The notes under the pieces are model-generated. The model was not told the DNA's origin. It worked only from the letters and a program-made list of their open reading frames with translations, and searched no databases. The translations under genes were made by a program, and so were the position numbers. From the NCBI RefSeq assembly GCF_008033115.1, contig NZ_CP041203.1:2418001-2482000 (forward strand): a stretch of DNA of 64,000 nucleotides, written 5' to 3'. Each line of letters starts with the position of its first letter. The first letter of the stretch is position 1. Source of the DNA: Cellulomonas sp. Y8. Lineage in GTDB: Bacteria > Actinomycetota > Actinomycetes > Actinomycetales > Cellulomonadaceae. Shown in pieces: positions 19,388 to 28,724 of the stretch.

Positions 19388-19393
19388 TACCCT
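19388..19393 (+). promoter_or_regulatory. Leaderless -10 box for thioesterase gene
   Basis: TACCCT lies six bases before the GTG at 19400. Confidence 0.5.
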
Positions 19394-19399
19394 GGGGCG

Positions 19400-19873
19400 G
19401 TGACCGAGACCGCCCCCACCCCCGGCCGGCGCGGACGCGTGACGATGCAGGTGCGGTGGTCGGACGTCGACCTCTTCGCGCACGTCAACAACGCCGCCTA
19501 CCTCCGGTTCCTCGACGACGCCCGGTTCGCCCTGTTCCCGTCGATGGGCGTCGACCCCGCGGGCCGGCCCACCGACTCGCTGCTCGTCGTCGTGAAGCAC
19601 GAGATCGAGTACCTGGCCCCGCTGCCGTTCCGGCCCGAGCCCATCGCCGTCGACGTGTGGGTGCCGCGCACCGGCCGGTCGTCGGTCGACTTCGGGTACG
19701 AGGTGCTGGACGTGACGGGTCAGGGCGGCGCCGAGCCGGTCGTCTACCTGCGCGCCCGGTCCCGGATGGTGCAGCTCGACCGCGGCACCCACCAGTCGCG
19801 GCCGTTCACGCCGGACGAGCGCGCGGTGTTCGAGACCTACCCGGGCGAGGCGCCGGTCCTGCACGGCTGGTGA
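19400..19873 (+). CDS. Acyl-CoA thioesterase, hotdog fold (4-HBT type)
   Basis: A 157-residue hotdog-fold protein. The motif WSDVDLFAHVNNAAYLRFLD near residue 18 is the 4-hydroxybenzoyl-CoA thioesterase pattern, in which the first aspartate region supplies the catalytic carboxylate. It would hydrolyse an acyl-CoA in the cytoplasm, with unknown chain specificity. The leaderless GTG start is supported by TACCCT six bases upstream. It ends just before a convergent HAD gene. Confidence 0.87.
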   Translation: MTETAPTPGRRGRVTMQVRWSDVDLFAHVNNAAYLRFLDDARFALFPSMGVDPAGRPTDSLLVVVKHEIEYLAPLPFRPEPIAVDVWVPRTGRSSVDFGYEVLDVTGQGGAEPVVYLRARSRMVQLDRGTHQSRPFTPDERAVFETYPGEAPVLHGW

Positions 19874-19907
19874 CCGGGCGGGCCGCGGCCCGCCCCCGAG
19901 CGGGACG

Positions 19908-20777
19908 TCAGCCCGCGAGCGTCATCCCGAGCGCCGCGGCCAGCGTCCGGGTCACCCCGTTGCGGCTGTTCGCGGGCACCACGTACCGGGCCCGCGCCCG
20001 GACGTCCGGGTGCGCGTTGTCCATGGCGCACGACCAGCGCGCGGCGTCGAGCAGGCCGGCGTCGTTGAGGTAGTCGCCGAACGCCATCGTCTGCTCCGGT
20101 GTCACGCCGAGCCGGTCCTGCACCCGGCGCAGGGCGTGGCCCTTGTCCGCCGCGGGGCTCATCACGTCGATCCAGTGCTGCCCCGACACCACGACACGCA
20201 GCCGGTCGGCGAGGTCGTCGAACGCCGGCGCGGTGGCCTCCTCGACGGACCCGAAGTCGAAGACGGCGACCTTCAGCACCACGTCGTCCACCGCCGTGAC
20301 GTCGGGGACCTCCACCAGCCGCGCGTAGTGCCGCCCCGCGTGCTCGGCGAACGCGTCCCCCACCCGCTCGATGTACGCGGCCCGCTGCCCGCACAGCACC
20401 AGGCCGACGTCGGCGCCCCGCCCGGCGAGCGCGCGGACGCGCGCGACGACCTCGGGCACGGCCTCGGCGGGCAGCGGGTCGGTGGACAGCGTCTGCTCGT
20501 GCTGCGCCACGTACGAGCCGTTCTCGGCGATGAACACGAGGTCGTCGCCGCGCGCGCCGAACAGCTCCCGGAGGTTCGCGTACTGCCGCCCGCTCGCCGG
20601 CGCGAACGCGATCCCGCGTCGCTCGAGCTCGTCCAGCACCGGCCAGAACGTGTCCGGCACCCGGCCGTGCTCGTCGAGGAGCGAGCCGTCCATGTCGGAC
20701 ACCACGAGGCGCACCTGGTCGACGTCGGGCAGGGCGGGCGGGTCGAGGACGGGCTCGGTGGTCGTCGCGGCGGGCAT
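19908..20777 (-). CDS. HAD superfamily phosphatase (Cof-like)
   Basis: A 289-residue HAD hydrolase. Motif I is VVSDMDGSLLD near residue 26, containing the nucleophilic aspartate. PASGRQYANL (motif II region) follows, and MAFGDYLNDAGLL near residue 235 is motif IV. The cap is of the Cof/IIB type. Such enzymes dephosphorylate sugar phosphates or flavin intermediates. The substrate here is unknown. The ATG at 20777 is chosen because conserved sequence begins soon after it. Confidence 0.9.
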   Translation of the reverse strand: MPAATTTEPVLDPPALPDVDQVRLVVSDMDGSLLDEHGRVPDTFWPVLDELERRGIAFAPASGRQYANLRELFGARGDDLVFIAENGSYVAQHEQTLSTDPLPAEAVPEVVARVRALAGRGADVGLVLCGQRAAYIERVGDAFAEHAGRHYARLVEVPDVTAVDDVVLKVAVFDFGSVEEATAPAFDDLADRLRVVVSGQHWIDVMSPAADKGHALRRVQDRLGVTPEQTMAFGDYLNDAGLLDAARWSCAMDNAHPDVRARARYVVPANSRNGVTRTLAAALGMTLAG

Positions 20778-20986
20778 GTCCCCAGTCTCGCAGCCGCGCC
20801 GCGGTCGTCCGTCCGGGTGACGCGGCACCCAGCGCGCGCACAGCCGGGTCACGGGGACCGCCCGCACCCGATACGGTCGTCGGGCACCGAGCCGCGCCGC
20901 GCGGCCGGCGCGCAGGGGGCGCGGCGACGTCGCGCACCCGTGCCGCGCCGGCGCCGGACGGCTCCCCACGACCGAGGAGTCTCCCC

Positions 20987-21808
20987 ATGCGCGTCTCGCG
21001 CGGCATCGCCGCCCTGTCCCTGACGGCCGTCGCCGTCCTGGGCCTGTCCGCCTGTTCCTCCGACTCCGAGAAGGCCGACAAGCCCGCCGCCGGGGCCGAG
21101 GCGTCCGCCCCCGCCGAGGAGGTCGCCGAGGTCGGCTCCGACTTCGACCTCACGAAGGACGACTTCGTCGAGCGCGTGACCGCCGCGGCCCAGGCCGCCG
21201 GCACCGTCACGATGGACATGACCACCACGGGCTCCGGCGTCACGCAGACCGCCTCGGGCGTCATCCGCTACACCGACGGCGCGCAGGACCTGGCCATGAC
21301 GATGGAGGTCCCGGGAGCCGGCACCGTCGACTTCAAGATGGTCGGCGGCGTCGTCTACATGCAGATGCCCGAGCTCACGGGCGACAAGTACCTCCAGATC
21401 GACCCGGACGACACCAGCAACCCGCTGTCGCAGTCGTTCGCCGGCATGGAGGGCCAGTTCGACCCGACCGGCACGCTCGCCGGCCTCGGCGACGCGGTGA
21501 AGTCGTTCGAGAAGGTCGGCGAGCCGCAGGAGGTGGGCGGCGCCCTCGCCCAGGAGTACGCCGTCGTCATCGACTCGGCCGTGCTGTCCGACCCGGCCGT
21601 CGCCGAGGAGCTCGCCGCCGCGGGCACGTCCCTGCCGCCGGAGCTGACCTACAGCTACTGGATCGACGCCGACGACCAGATGCGCCGCGTGACCACCGAG
21701 GTCGCGGGCGTCAGCACGGACGTCACCTTCTCGGGCTGGGGCGAGCCGGTGGAGATCACCGCGCCGTCCGCCGACCAGCTCACCGACATGAGCAGCCTCG
21801 GGTTCTGA
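20987..21808 (+). CDS. Secreted lipoprotein (LppX/LprG-like fold possible)
   Basis: A 273-residue lipoprotein. Its signal peptide ends in the lipobox LSAC at residue ~23, so it is membrane-anchored outside the cell. The mature part alternates beta strands with short helices and has the [17 protein letters not shown] opening seen in LppX/LprG-type lipid-binding lipoproteins. That assignment is tentative. A GGAG sequence precedes the ATG, and TACGGT at 20872 may be the promoter. A perfect 17-bp hairpin follows the gene. Confidence 0.75.
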   Translation: MRVSRGIAALSLTAVAVLGLSACSSDSEKADKPAAGAEASAPAEEVAEVGSDFDLTKDDFVERVTAAAQAAGTVTMDMTTTGSGVTQTASGVIRYTDGAQDLAMTMEVPGAGTVDFKMVGGVVYMQMPELTGDKYLQIDPDDTSNPLSQSFAGMEGQFDPTGTLAGLGDAVKSFEKVGEPQEVGGALAQEYAVVIDSAVLSDPAVAEELAAAGTSLPPELTYSYWIDADDQMRRVTTEVAGVSTDVTFSGWGEPVEITAPSADQLTDMSSLGF

Positions 21809-21823
21809 GCACCCCGCTCCGGC

Positions 21824-21862
21824 GACGGGCCGGGCACGCCTCCGCGGCGTGCCCGGCCCGTC
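21824..21862 (+). terminator. Perfect 17-bp stem terminator
   Basis: GACGGGCCGGGCACGCC and its exact complement flank a 5-base TCCGC loop, 16 bases after the lipoprotein stop. It has no long T-tract, as is usual in actinobacteria. Confidence 0.75.
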
Positions 21863-21893
21863 GTCTGTGAGGCACGCATCGCGCGTTCGCCCG

Positions 21894-21930
21894 GCCGATC
21901 CGCTCAGGGCGCTGCCGCCCGGGCCGATCC
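21894..21930 (+). promoter_or_regulatory. Sigma-28-like promoter of second chemoreceptor gene
   Basis: CTCAGG (21903-21908), 14 bases, then GCCGATCC (21923-21930), with an extra GCCGATCC at 21894-21901. This block aligns with 11172-11208 upstream of the other chemoreceptor. Confidence 0.5.
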
Positions 21931-21965
21931 GGACGTCGGCAGGGCGGGCGAGCGGAGGTCGGCGG

Positions 21966-23594
21966 ATGGGTGCGGTGGCGGACGGGCGGAACCGGTGGAG
22001 CGGGCTCCGGGCGAAGGTCCTGGGGGTCGCGGCGATCGGCGTGGCGACGGCCGTGGTGGCCGGGGTCGGGTCCCAGGTGTTCCTGGGTCGGGTCTCGGCG
22101 GCGAACGAGCGGCTGGCCGGGCTCCAGGAGGTGTCGACCGAGGTCGGCGAGGTCCGGACGATGAACGCCGACGTGTCGGGCTGGCAGGTGGCGTACGCGT
22201 GGGACACCCGCCGGATCGGCGGCCCGGAGGCGGTCGCGGCGGACAGCCCGAACCGCGCGGGCTACCTCGACTCGGCGCAGCGGCTCCGGGCGGCGCTCGA
22301 CGCCGTCGACTCCGACGGGCTGACGGCCGACGAGGCCGCGACGTTCGAGCGGGTCGCCGCCCTCTGGGAGGACTTCTTCGCGGTCGACGACCAGGTGGTC
22401 GCCGCGTACCAGGAGGGCACGCCCCAGGCGCTGGACGCCGGGGACGCGCTCGTGACCGGCGACGGCTACGACGTGTACTACGCGATCGGCGACGCGACCA
22501 CGGAGCTCCTCGGCTCGCTGGGCGACCGCACCGTGCGGGCGACCGAGGACGCCGCGTCCGCCGCGGCGACCGGCCGCGTCGTCACCGCGGTGCTGCTCGT
22601 CGCGGGCGTGGTGGCCGCGCTGCTCGCCGGCCTGCGGGTGTCGGGGAGCATGGCCCGCGCGGCGTCCCGGGTGCGGGCGTCCGTCGAGGCGATGGCGACC
22701 GGCGACCTGACCCGGGAGCCCGGCGTGCGGTCGCGCGACGAGCTGGGCGAGATGGCGACCGCGCTGGCGTCGGCGCAGACCAGCCTCCGGGCCACGATGG
22801 CCGGGGTCGTGGAGACCTCGCAGGCGGTCGCGGCCGCGGCGGAGGAGCTGTCGGTGGCCTCGTCGCAGGTGGCTGCCGGCTCGGACGAGACGAGCGCGCA
22901 GGCGGGTGTGGTCGCGGCGGCGGCGGAGCAGGTGTCGCGGAACGTGCAGACGGTGGCGGCCGGTGCGGAGGAGATGGGCGCCAGCATCCGCGAGATCGCG
23001 CAGAACGCCTCGCAGGCGGCCAAGGTGGCCGGGCAGGCCACGGACGCCGCGGCGGTGACGAACGAGCAGGTCGCGCGGCTCGGGGCCTCGTCGCAGGAGA
23101 TCGGCAACGTGGTGAAGGTGATCACCTCCATCGCCGAGCAGACGAACCTGCTGGCGCTCAACGCCACGATCGAGGCGGCTCGGGCCGGGGAGGCCGGCAA
23201 GGGCTTCGCCGTCGTGGCGGGTGAGGTCAAGGAGCTCGCGCAGGAGACCGCCAAGGCCACCGAGGACATCGTGCGGCGGGTCGAGGCCATCCAGGGCGAC
23301 ACCGCCGGTGCGGTCGCGGCGATCGGCGAGATCGCGGGGATCGTGGCGAGCATCAACGACTACCAGCTGACGATCGCCTCGGCCGTGGAGGAGCAGACCG
23401 CCACGACGACCGAGATGTCCCGCTCGGTCGCCGAGGCCGCCACAGGATCGGGCGAGATCGCGGTCAACATCACCGGCGTGGCATCGGCGACGGCGACCTC
23501 CTCGCAGACCCTCGGGCAGATGGGCGACGCCATCGGCGAGCTCGCACGCATGTCCGAGGACCTCCGCGGCAGGGTCGCGCGCTTCACGTACTGA
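21966..23594 (+). CDS. Methyl-accepting chemotaxis protein
   Basis: A 542-residue chemoreceptor and paralogue of the one at 11245. Helices lie at ~18-38 and ~203-225, bracketing an extracellular sensor that differs from the paralogue's. A HAMP segment and a cytoplasmic coiled coil with the conserved CheA/CheW-binding tip near residue 390 follow. The cytoplasmic halves of the two proteins are nearly identical over long stretches. The ATG at 21966 is preceded by GGAGG, so the upstream extension is rejected. No adaptation-enzyme tether is present at the C-terminus. Confidence 0.93.
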   Translation: MGAVADGRNRWSGLRAKVLGVAAIGVATAVVAGVGSQVFLGRVSAANERLAGLQEVSTEVGEVRTMNADVSGWQVAYAWDTRRIGGPEAVAADSPNRAGYLDSAQRLRAALDAVDSDGLTADEAATFERVAALWEDFFAVDDQVVAAYQEGTPQALDAGDALVTGDGYDVYYAIGDATTELLGSLGDRTVRATEDAASAAATGRVVTAVLLVAGVVAALLAGLRVSGSMARAASRVRASVEAMATGDLTREPGVRSRDELGEMATALASAQTSLRATMAGVVETSQAVAAAAEELSVASSQVAAGSDETSAQAGVVAAAAEQVSRNVQTVAAGAEEMGASIREIAQNASQAAKVAGQATDAAAVTNEQVARLGASSQEIGNVVKVITSIAEQTNLLALNATIEAARAGEAGKGFAVVAGEVKELAQETAKATEDIVRRVEAIQGDTAGAVAAIGEIAGIVASINDYQLTIASAVEEQTATTTEMSRSVAEAATGSGEIAVNITGVASATATSSQTLGQMGDAIGELARMSEDLRGRVARFTY

Positions 23595-23626
23595 GCGCGG
23601 CGGGCGTCGAGGGCCCCGTGAGGGGC

Positions 23627-23995
23627 TCAGCGGATGCGGTCGGCCAGCAGGCGGGCGAGCACCGGCACGTGGCTCAGCGCCACCTCGCGCGTCGCGGTCA
23701 CGAGGGTCACCGGGCCGGCGGCCGCCGCGTCCACCAGGTGGGCCAGCGCCTCGGCGCCCTCGCCGTCGGCCAGCTCCGCGGCGTACCGCCGGGCGAACTC
23801 GTCGTGGACCTCCGCCCGGTGCCCGTACCACCGGCGCAGCTCCGTGCTCGGCGCGACCCGCGGCAGCCACTCGTCCACCCGCGGGTCGTCCCGCCGCACG
23901 CCGCGCGGCCACAGCCGGTCCACCAGCACCCGCCGCCGCGTGCCGTCCCCGGCCTCGTAGACCCGCCCGACCCCGACCTCGTCCACGGTCCCCAT
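23627..23995 (-). CDS. DUF488 family protein (YeaO-like)
   Basis: A 122-residue soluble protein with the DUF488 hallmarks VLVDRLWPRGV near residue 23, DEWLPRVAPSTELRRWYGH in the middle and VTLVTATREVALSHV near the end. The family is widespread and of unknown function, with several conserved arginine and aspartate residues that suggest an enzyme. It converges with the chemoreceptor and is divergent from clpC. Confidence 0.85.
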   Translation of the reverse strand: MGTVDEVGVGRVYEAGDGTRRRVLVDRLWPRGVRRDDPRVDEWLPRVAPSTELRRWYGHRAEVHDEFARRYAAELADGEGAEALAHLVDAAAAGPVTLVTATREVALSHVPVLARLLADRIR

Positions 23996-24019
23996 CCTGC
24001 CGCGGACCCGGCGCCGTCA

Positions 24020-24067
24020 CGCCAGGGGCGAACACGGGACGCCCGACGCACCCCCCGCCGTTAGCAT
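24020..24067 (+). promoter_or_regulatory. clpC promoter region with ClgR-like box
   Basis: CGCCAGGGGCG followed by AAC (24020-24033) fits the CGC-N5-GCG core of ClgR sites, which activate clp genes in actinobacteria, although the flanks match imperfectly. TAGCAT (24062-24067) is the likely -10 box, leaving a leader of about 80 bases. Confidence 0.35.
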
Positions 24068-24152
24068 CGAACAACGCCGCCTCGCCGTGCGTGGGAGACC
24101 GGGCCGCAGAGCCCGACCGCGCCGGCGAGCACGCCGCTCGTGAGGAGTGCAC

Positions 24153-26735
24153 ATGTTCGAGAGATTCACGGACCGAGCCCGTCGCGTGGTCGTCCTCGCC
24201 CAGGAAGAGGCGCGGATGCTCAACCACAACTACATCGGCACCGAGCACATCCTCCTGGGTCTCATCCACGAGGGGGAGGGTGTCGCGGCCAAGGCGCTCG
24301 AGTCGCTCAACATCTCGCTCGACGCGGTGCGCGCCCAGGTGCAGGAGATCATCGGCGAGGGCCAGCAGGCCCCGAGCGGGCACATCCCGTTCACGCCGCG
24401 TGCCAAGAAGGTGCTGGAGCTGTCGCTGCGCGAGGCGCTGCAGCTCGGCCACAACTACATCGGGACCGAGCACATCCTGCTCGGCCTCATCCGCGAGGGC
24501 GAGGGCGTCGCGGCCCAGGTGCTCGGCAAGCTCGGCGCCGACCTGAACCGCGTCCGCCAGCAGGTCATCCAGCTGCTGTCCGGCTACCAGGGCAAGGAGC
24601 CCGTGGCCGCCGGCGGCCCGCAGGAGGGCCAGCCCTCGGGCTCCGCCGTCCTCGACCAGTTCGGCCGCAACCTGACGCAGGCCGCGCGCGAGGGCAAGCT
24701 CGACCCGGTCATCGGGCGCGAGAAGGAGATCGAGCGGGTCATGCAGGTGCTGTCCCGCCGCACCAAGAACAACCCGGTGCTGATCGGCGAGCCCGGCGTC
24801 GGCAAGACCGCCGTCGTCGAGGGCCTGGCCCAGGACATCGTCCGGGGCGACGTGCCGGAGACGCTGAAGGACAAGCAGCTCTACACGCTGGACCTCGGCG
24901 CCCTGGTCGCCGGCTCCCGCTACCGCGGTGACTTCGAGGAGCGCCTGAAGAAGGTCCTCAAGGAGATCCGCACCCGCGGCGACATCATCCTGTTCATCGA
25001 CGAGATCCACACCCTCGTGGGTGCGGGTGCCGCCGAGGGCGCGATCGACGCCGCGAGCATCCTCAAGCCGATGCTGGCCCGCGGCGAGCTGCAGACCGTC
25101 GGCGCGACGACCCTGGACGAGTACCGCAAGTACGTGGAGAAGGACCCGGCCCTCGAGCGCCGGTTCCAGCCCATCCAGGTCTCCGAGCCGAACCTGCAGC
25201 ACGCCATCGAGATCCTCAAGGGCCTGCGCGACCGCTACGAGGCGCACCACCGCGTGTCGATCACCGACGGCGCGCTCGTGGCCGCCGCGACCCTGGCCGA
25301 CCGGTACGTCAACGACCGGTTCCTGCCGGACAAGGCGATCGACCTGGTCGACGAGGCCGGCGCCCGCCTGCGCATCCGCCGCATGACGGCCCCGCCGGAG
25401 CTGCGCGAGCTCGACGAGCAGATCTCGGACACGCGCCGCGACAAGGAGTCGGCGATCGACGAGCAGGACTTCGAGAAGGCCGCGCGCCTGCGCGACCAGG
25501 AGAAGCAGCTCGGCCTCAAGCGCCAGGAGAAGGAAAAGGCCTGGAAGTCGGGCGACCTGGACGCGGTCGCCGAGGTCGACGAGGAGCTCATCGCCGAGGT
25601 GCTGGCGCTGGCCACCGGGATCCCGGTGTTCAAGCTCACCGAGGAGGAGTCGAGCCGGCTGCTCAAGATGGAGGACGAGCTGCACAAGCGGGTCGTCGGC
25701 CAGGAGGCGGCCATCAAGGCGCTCTCCCAGGCCATCCGCCGCACGCGTGCGGGTCTGAAGGACCCGAAGCGCCCCGGTGGGTCGTTCATCTTCGCCGGCC
25801 CCACCGGCGTCGGGAAGACCGAGCTGGCCAAGGCGCTCGCCGAGTTCCTGTTCGGGGACGAGGACGCGCTGATCCAGCTCGACATGTCCGAGTTCTCGGA
25901 GAAGCACACCGTGTCGCGGCTGTTCGGCTCGCCCCCCGGCTACGTCGGGTACGACGAGGGCGGCCAGCTCACGGAGAAGGTGCGCCGTCGTCCGTTCTCG
26001 GTCGTGCTGTTCGACGAGGTCGAGAAGGCGCACGCGGACATCTTCAACTCGCTGCTGCAGATCCTCGAGGACGGTCGCCTGACCGACTCGCAGGGCCGGG
26101 TGGTCGACTTCAAGAACACCGTGATCATCATGACCACCAACCTCGGCACCCGGGACATCGCCAAGGGCGTCCAGACCGGCTTCCAGGCCGGCGGCGACCT
26201 GTCGACGTCGTACGAGCGCATGAAGGCCAAGGTCAACGACGAGCTCAAGACGCACTTCCGTCCGGAGTTCCTCAACCGCGTCGACGACGTGGTCGTGTTC
26301 CCGCAGCTCTCGCAGCCGGAGATCTTCGCGATCGTCGACCTGATGATCGCCAAGCTCGACGCCCGCCTGCGGGACAAGGACATGGGCATCGAGCTCACCG
26401 AGGCGGCCAAGAAGCTGCTCTCGGAGAAGGGCTACGACCCGGTCCTGGGCGCCCGGCCGCTGCGCCGCGCGATCCAGCGGGAGATCGAGGACGCGCTGTC
26501 CGAGAAGATCCTGTTCGGCGAGCTGCACGCGGGTCAGCAGGTGATCGTGGACGCGCACGGCGAGGGCATCCTCGGCGAGTTCGTGTTCCGCGGCGAGGCG
26601 CGCGGTCCCCGCTCGAAGGAGCCGGTGGGCGCGGGCGCCCGCACGGCCGGGACGCCGGGCTCCGGCACGGACGTCCCGCCGGCGCCGCCGATCGCGTCGT
26701 CCGGTGACGGCGGCACGGGCCTCATGCCCGCCTGA
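24153..26735 (+). CDS. clpC: ATP-dependent Clp protease ATP-binding subunit ClpC
   Basis: An 860-residue Hsp100 unfoldase. The N-domain has two Clp repeats (residues ~1-145). The first AAA+ module has Walker A GEPGVGKT at ~211. The UVR-containing middle domain is near 420-452. The second AAA+ module has GPTGVGKTE at ~549. It feeds substrates to ClpP and is usually essential in actinobacteria. The ATG at 24153 with GAGGAG upstream is preferred to the GTG two codons earlier. It is monocistronic, ending in a strong hairpin. Confidence 0.98.
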   Translation: MFERFTDRARRVVVLAQEEARMLNHNYIGTEHILLGLIHEGEGVAAKALESLNISLDAVRAQVQEIIGEGQQAPSGHIPFTPRAKKVLELSLREALQLGHNYIGTEHILLGLIREGEGVAAQVLGKLGADLNRVRQQVIQLLSGYQGKEPVAAGGPQEGQPSGSAVLDQFGRNLTQAAREGKLDPVIGREKEIERVMQVLSRRTKNNPVLIGEPGVGKTAVVEGLAQDIVRGDVPETLKDKQLYTLDLGALVAGSRYRGDFEERLKKVLKEIRTRGDIILFIDEIHTLVGAGAAEGAIDAASILKPMLARGELQTVGATTLDEYRKYVEKDPALERRFQPIQVSEPNLQHAIEILKGLRDRYEAHHRVSITDGALVAAATLADRYVNDRFLPDKAIDLVDEAGARLRIRRMTAPPELRELDEQISDTRRDKESAIDEQDFEKAARLRDQEKQLGLKRQEKEKAWKSGDLDAVAEVDEELIAEVLALATGIPVFKLTEEESSRLLKMEDELHKRVVGQEAAIKALSQAIRRTRAGLKDPKRPGGSFIFAGPTGVGKTELAKALAEFLFGDEDALIQLDMSEFSEKHTVSRLFGSPPGYVGYDEGGQLTEKVRRRPFSVVLFDEVEKAHADIFNSLLQILEDGRLTDSQGRVVDFKNTVIIMTTNLGTRDIAKGVQTGFQAGGDLSTSYERMKAKVNDELKTHFRPEFLNRVDDVVVFPQLSQPEIFAIVDLMIAKLDARLRDKDMGIELTEAAKKLLSEKGYDPVLGARPLRRAIQREIEDALSEKILFGELHAGQQVIVDAHGEGILGEFVFRGEARGPRSKEPVGAGARTAGTPGSGTDVPPAPPIASSGDGGTGLMPA

Positions 26736-26751
26736 CGCACCGACCCACGCC

Positions 26752-26789
26752 AGGGCCGGGTCGCACCCCACGGGGTGCGGCCCGGCCCT
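26752..26789 (+). terminator. clpC terminator hairpin
   Basis: AGGGCCGGGTCGCACCCC pairs with GGGGTGCGGCCCGGCCCT around a two-base loop (one T-G pair), 16 bases after the clpC stop. Confidence 0.75.
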
Positions 26790-26929
26790 CCGTGCGTCCG
26801 GGACCCGGCCGACCCGCGCACGGGCGGGTGACCAGGGCGAACGGGCCCCGGGAGCGGTTCACCCGGTCGTGCGACCGGGACCTGGGTGCCTGCACCCACC
26901 GGTCCCAGGAGGGCCTGGAGGAATACGCC

Positions 26930-26935
26930 TACCGT
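26930..26935 (+). promoter_or_regulatory. Leaderless -10 box for LacI-type gene
   Basis: TACCGT lies seven bases before the ATG at 26943. Confidence 0.5.
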
Positions 26936-26942
26936 GGCGATC

Positions 26943-27980
26943 ATGCCGGGACAGGTGACGCTGAGCGACGTGGCCCGCGAGGCGGGCGTCTCCCTCGCGA
27001 CGGCCTCGCGCGCCCTGAACGGCTCCGCGAACCGCACCGTGGGCGAGGACCTGCGCAAGCGGGTGCACGCCGCCGCCGCGCGGCTGCGCTACTCCCCGGA
27101 CGGCATCGCGCAGGCGATGGCCCGCGGGCGCACGACGTCGCTCGGGCTGGTCGTGCCCGACATCGCCGACCCCTACTACGCCGCGATCACCGCGGGCGTC
27201 GCCGAGGCCGCCGACCTGGCGGGCCTCACGCTGACCCTCGCGTCGACCGGCGGGGACGCCGCGCGCGAGGTGGAGATCGTCCGTCAGCTCGAGCGGCAGC
27301 GGGCGCGCGGTGTCGTCCTGGCGGGCGGTCGCGCGGGCGACGCGGCGCAGGACGAGCCCGTGCGCGCCGCGCTGGAGTCGTTCCGGGGCATCGGCGGCGC
27401 CGTCTCCGCCGTCGGCGGCGACGCCCTCGGCGTGAACAGCGTCGTGCTCGCCAACCGTGACGACGCCGCGGACCTCGCCCGCGCGCTGCACGCGCGCGGC
27501 TACCGGCGGTTCGCGGTGCTGGGCGGGCCCGAGGGGCACGCCGCGACGGACGACCGGCGGGACGGGTTCCTCGCGGCTCTGGCCGCGCTCGGCGCGCCGG
27601 TGCCGTCGTCGCGGGTGCTGTCGGCCGCCGCCACCACGCGCGACGGCGGCCACGAGGCGATGTCGCGGCTGATCGCCGCGGGCGCCGACGACGTCGACGC
27701 GGTGTTCGCGGTGACGGACGTGATGGCCGCCGGCGCGCTCGCCGCGGCGCACGTGGCCGGGTTGCGGGTGCCGGACGACCTCGCGCTCGCCGGGTTCGAC
27801 GGCGTCGAGGTGCTGCAGGACGTGCTGCCCGGGCTGACGACCGTGCGGCTGCCGCTCGCGCGGATCGGGCAGGAGGCGACCCGGCTCGCGCTGCGACCGG
27901 CCGCGGCCGAGGCCGAGCTCGTGCCGCTGGTGGGCGACGTCGTGCTCCGCGGGTCCACCCCGGGGATCCCCGCCCGCTGA
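26943..27980 (+). CDS. LacI family transcriptional regulator
   Basis: A 345-residue LacI/GalR regulator. The helix-turn-helix LSDVAREAGVSLATASRALNG spans residues ~6-26, with the hinge helix near 50-58 and the periplasmic-binding-protein-like domain after it. LALAGFDGVEVLQ near residue 280 is a normal ligand-site motif. It probably controls carbohydrate or nucleoside genes, but no such gene is adjacent. The ATG at 26943 fits a leaderless transcript. It is followed by a hydrolase gene that has its own promoter. Confidence 0.9.
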   Translation: MPGQVTLSDVAREAGVSLATASRALNGSANRTVGEDLRKRVHAAAARLRYSPDGIAQAMARGRTTSLGLVVPDIADPYYAAITAGVAEAADLAGLTLTLASTGGDAAREVEIVRQLERQRARGVVLAGGRAGDAAQDEPVRAALESFRGIGGAVSAVGGDALGVNSVVLANRDDAADLARALHARGYRRFAVLGGPEGHAATDDRRDGFLAALAALGAPVPSSRVLSAAATTRDGGHEAMSRLIAAGADDVDAVFAVTDVMAAGALAAAHVAGLRVPDDLALAGFDGVEVLQDVLPGLTTVRLPLARIGQEATRLALRPAAAEAELVPLVGDVVLRGSTPGIPAR

Positions 27981-27984
27981 CCGG

Positions 27985-27990
27985 TACGGT
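27985..27990 (+). promoter_or_regulatory. Leaderless -10 box for alpha/beta hydrolase gene
   Basis: TACGGT lies seven bases before the GTG at 27998. Confidence 0.5.
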
Positions 27991-27997
27991 CGGGCAC

Positions 27998-28693
27998 GTG
28001 GACGCGACCTTGCTGCACGTGGCCGACAGCGGGTCCGGACCGGTCGTGCTGCTGCTGCACGGGAACGGCGAGGACGGCGCCTCGCTGGCGCCCGTCGCCG
28101 CCGACATGGCGCGGGACCACCGGGTGCTGTCGCCGGACGCGCGCGGGCACGGGCGGTCGCCGCGCGGGACGGGGCCGCTGACGATCGCACGGATGGCGGA
28201 CGACGCGGCGGCGGTGCTCGCGGCCGCGGCGGCAGGCGCCGCGGACGTCGTCGGCTACTCGGACGGGGGCAACGTCGGCCTCATGCTGGCGCTCCGGCAC
28301 CCCGGGCTCGTGCGGTCGCTGGTCGCCTACGGTGCCAATGTCGACCCGGGCGGCCTCACCGCCCGGGCGCGGGCGGAGGTCACCGCGGCCTGGCTCGGGC
28401 AGCGGGCGCGCGGCCTCGTCGACCCGGCGGCGCGGGCCCGGGCCGAGGTCACCGACCTGATGGTCCGGCAGCCGCGCATCCCGCTGCGGGCGCTCGCGCG
28501 GGTGCGCGTGCCGGTGCTGGTGGCCGCGGGCGAGCACGACGTGATCCGGCGCGCGCACACCGAGGCGGTCGCGGCGGCGCTGCCGGCGGGGGAGTGCGCG
28601 GTCGTGCCGGGCGCGGACCACGGGCTGCCGATGTCCGACCCGGAGGCGTTCGCGCGGGTGGTGCGGGCGTTCTGGGCGGCGCACGCGGGCTGA
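27998..28693 (+). CDS. Alpha/beta hydrolase
   Basis: A 231-residue alpha/beta hydrolase. The oxyanion segment LLLHGNGEDG is near residue 18. The nucleophile elbow GYSDGG is near 85 and supplies the catalytic serine. AGEHDVI near 180 and ADHGLP near 207 supply the acid and histidine of the triad. No signal peptide is present, so it is cytoplasmic. The substrate is not predictable. It converges with the T7SS lipase-effector gene. Confidence 0.87.
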   Translation: MDATLLHVADSGSGPVVLLLHGNGEDGASLAPVAADMARDHRVLSPDARGHGRSPRGTGPLTIARMADDAAAVLAAAAAGAADVVGYSDGGNVGLMLALRHPGLVRSLVAYGANVDPGGLTARARAEVTAAWLGQRARGLVDPAARARAEVTDLMVRQPRIPLRALARVRVPVLVAAGEHDVIRRAHTEAVAAALPAGECAVVPGADHGLPMSDPEAFARVVRAFWAAHAG

Positions 28694-28724
28694 CGTCCGG
28701 CGTCCTGCCGGCTCGGACCGCTCG

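Noticed and set aside
21780..26771. Antisense frame of 1663 codons opposite clpC and the second chemoreceptor
   Set aside because: It is opposite strongly conserved coding DNA, its translation is repetitive in Arg, His and Asp, and it lacks a start signal.
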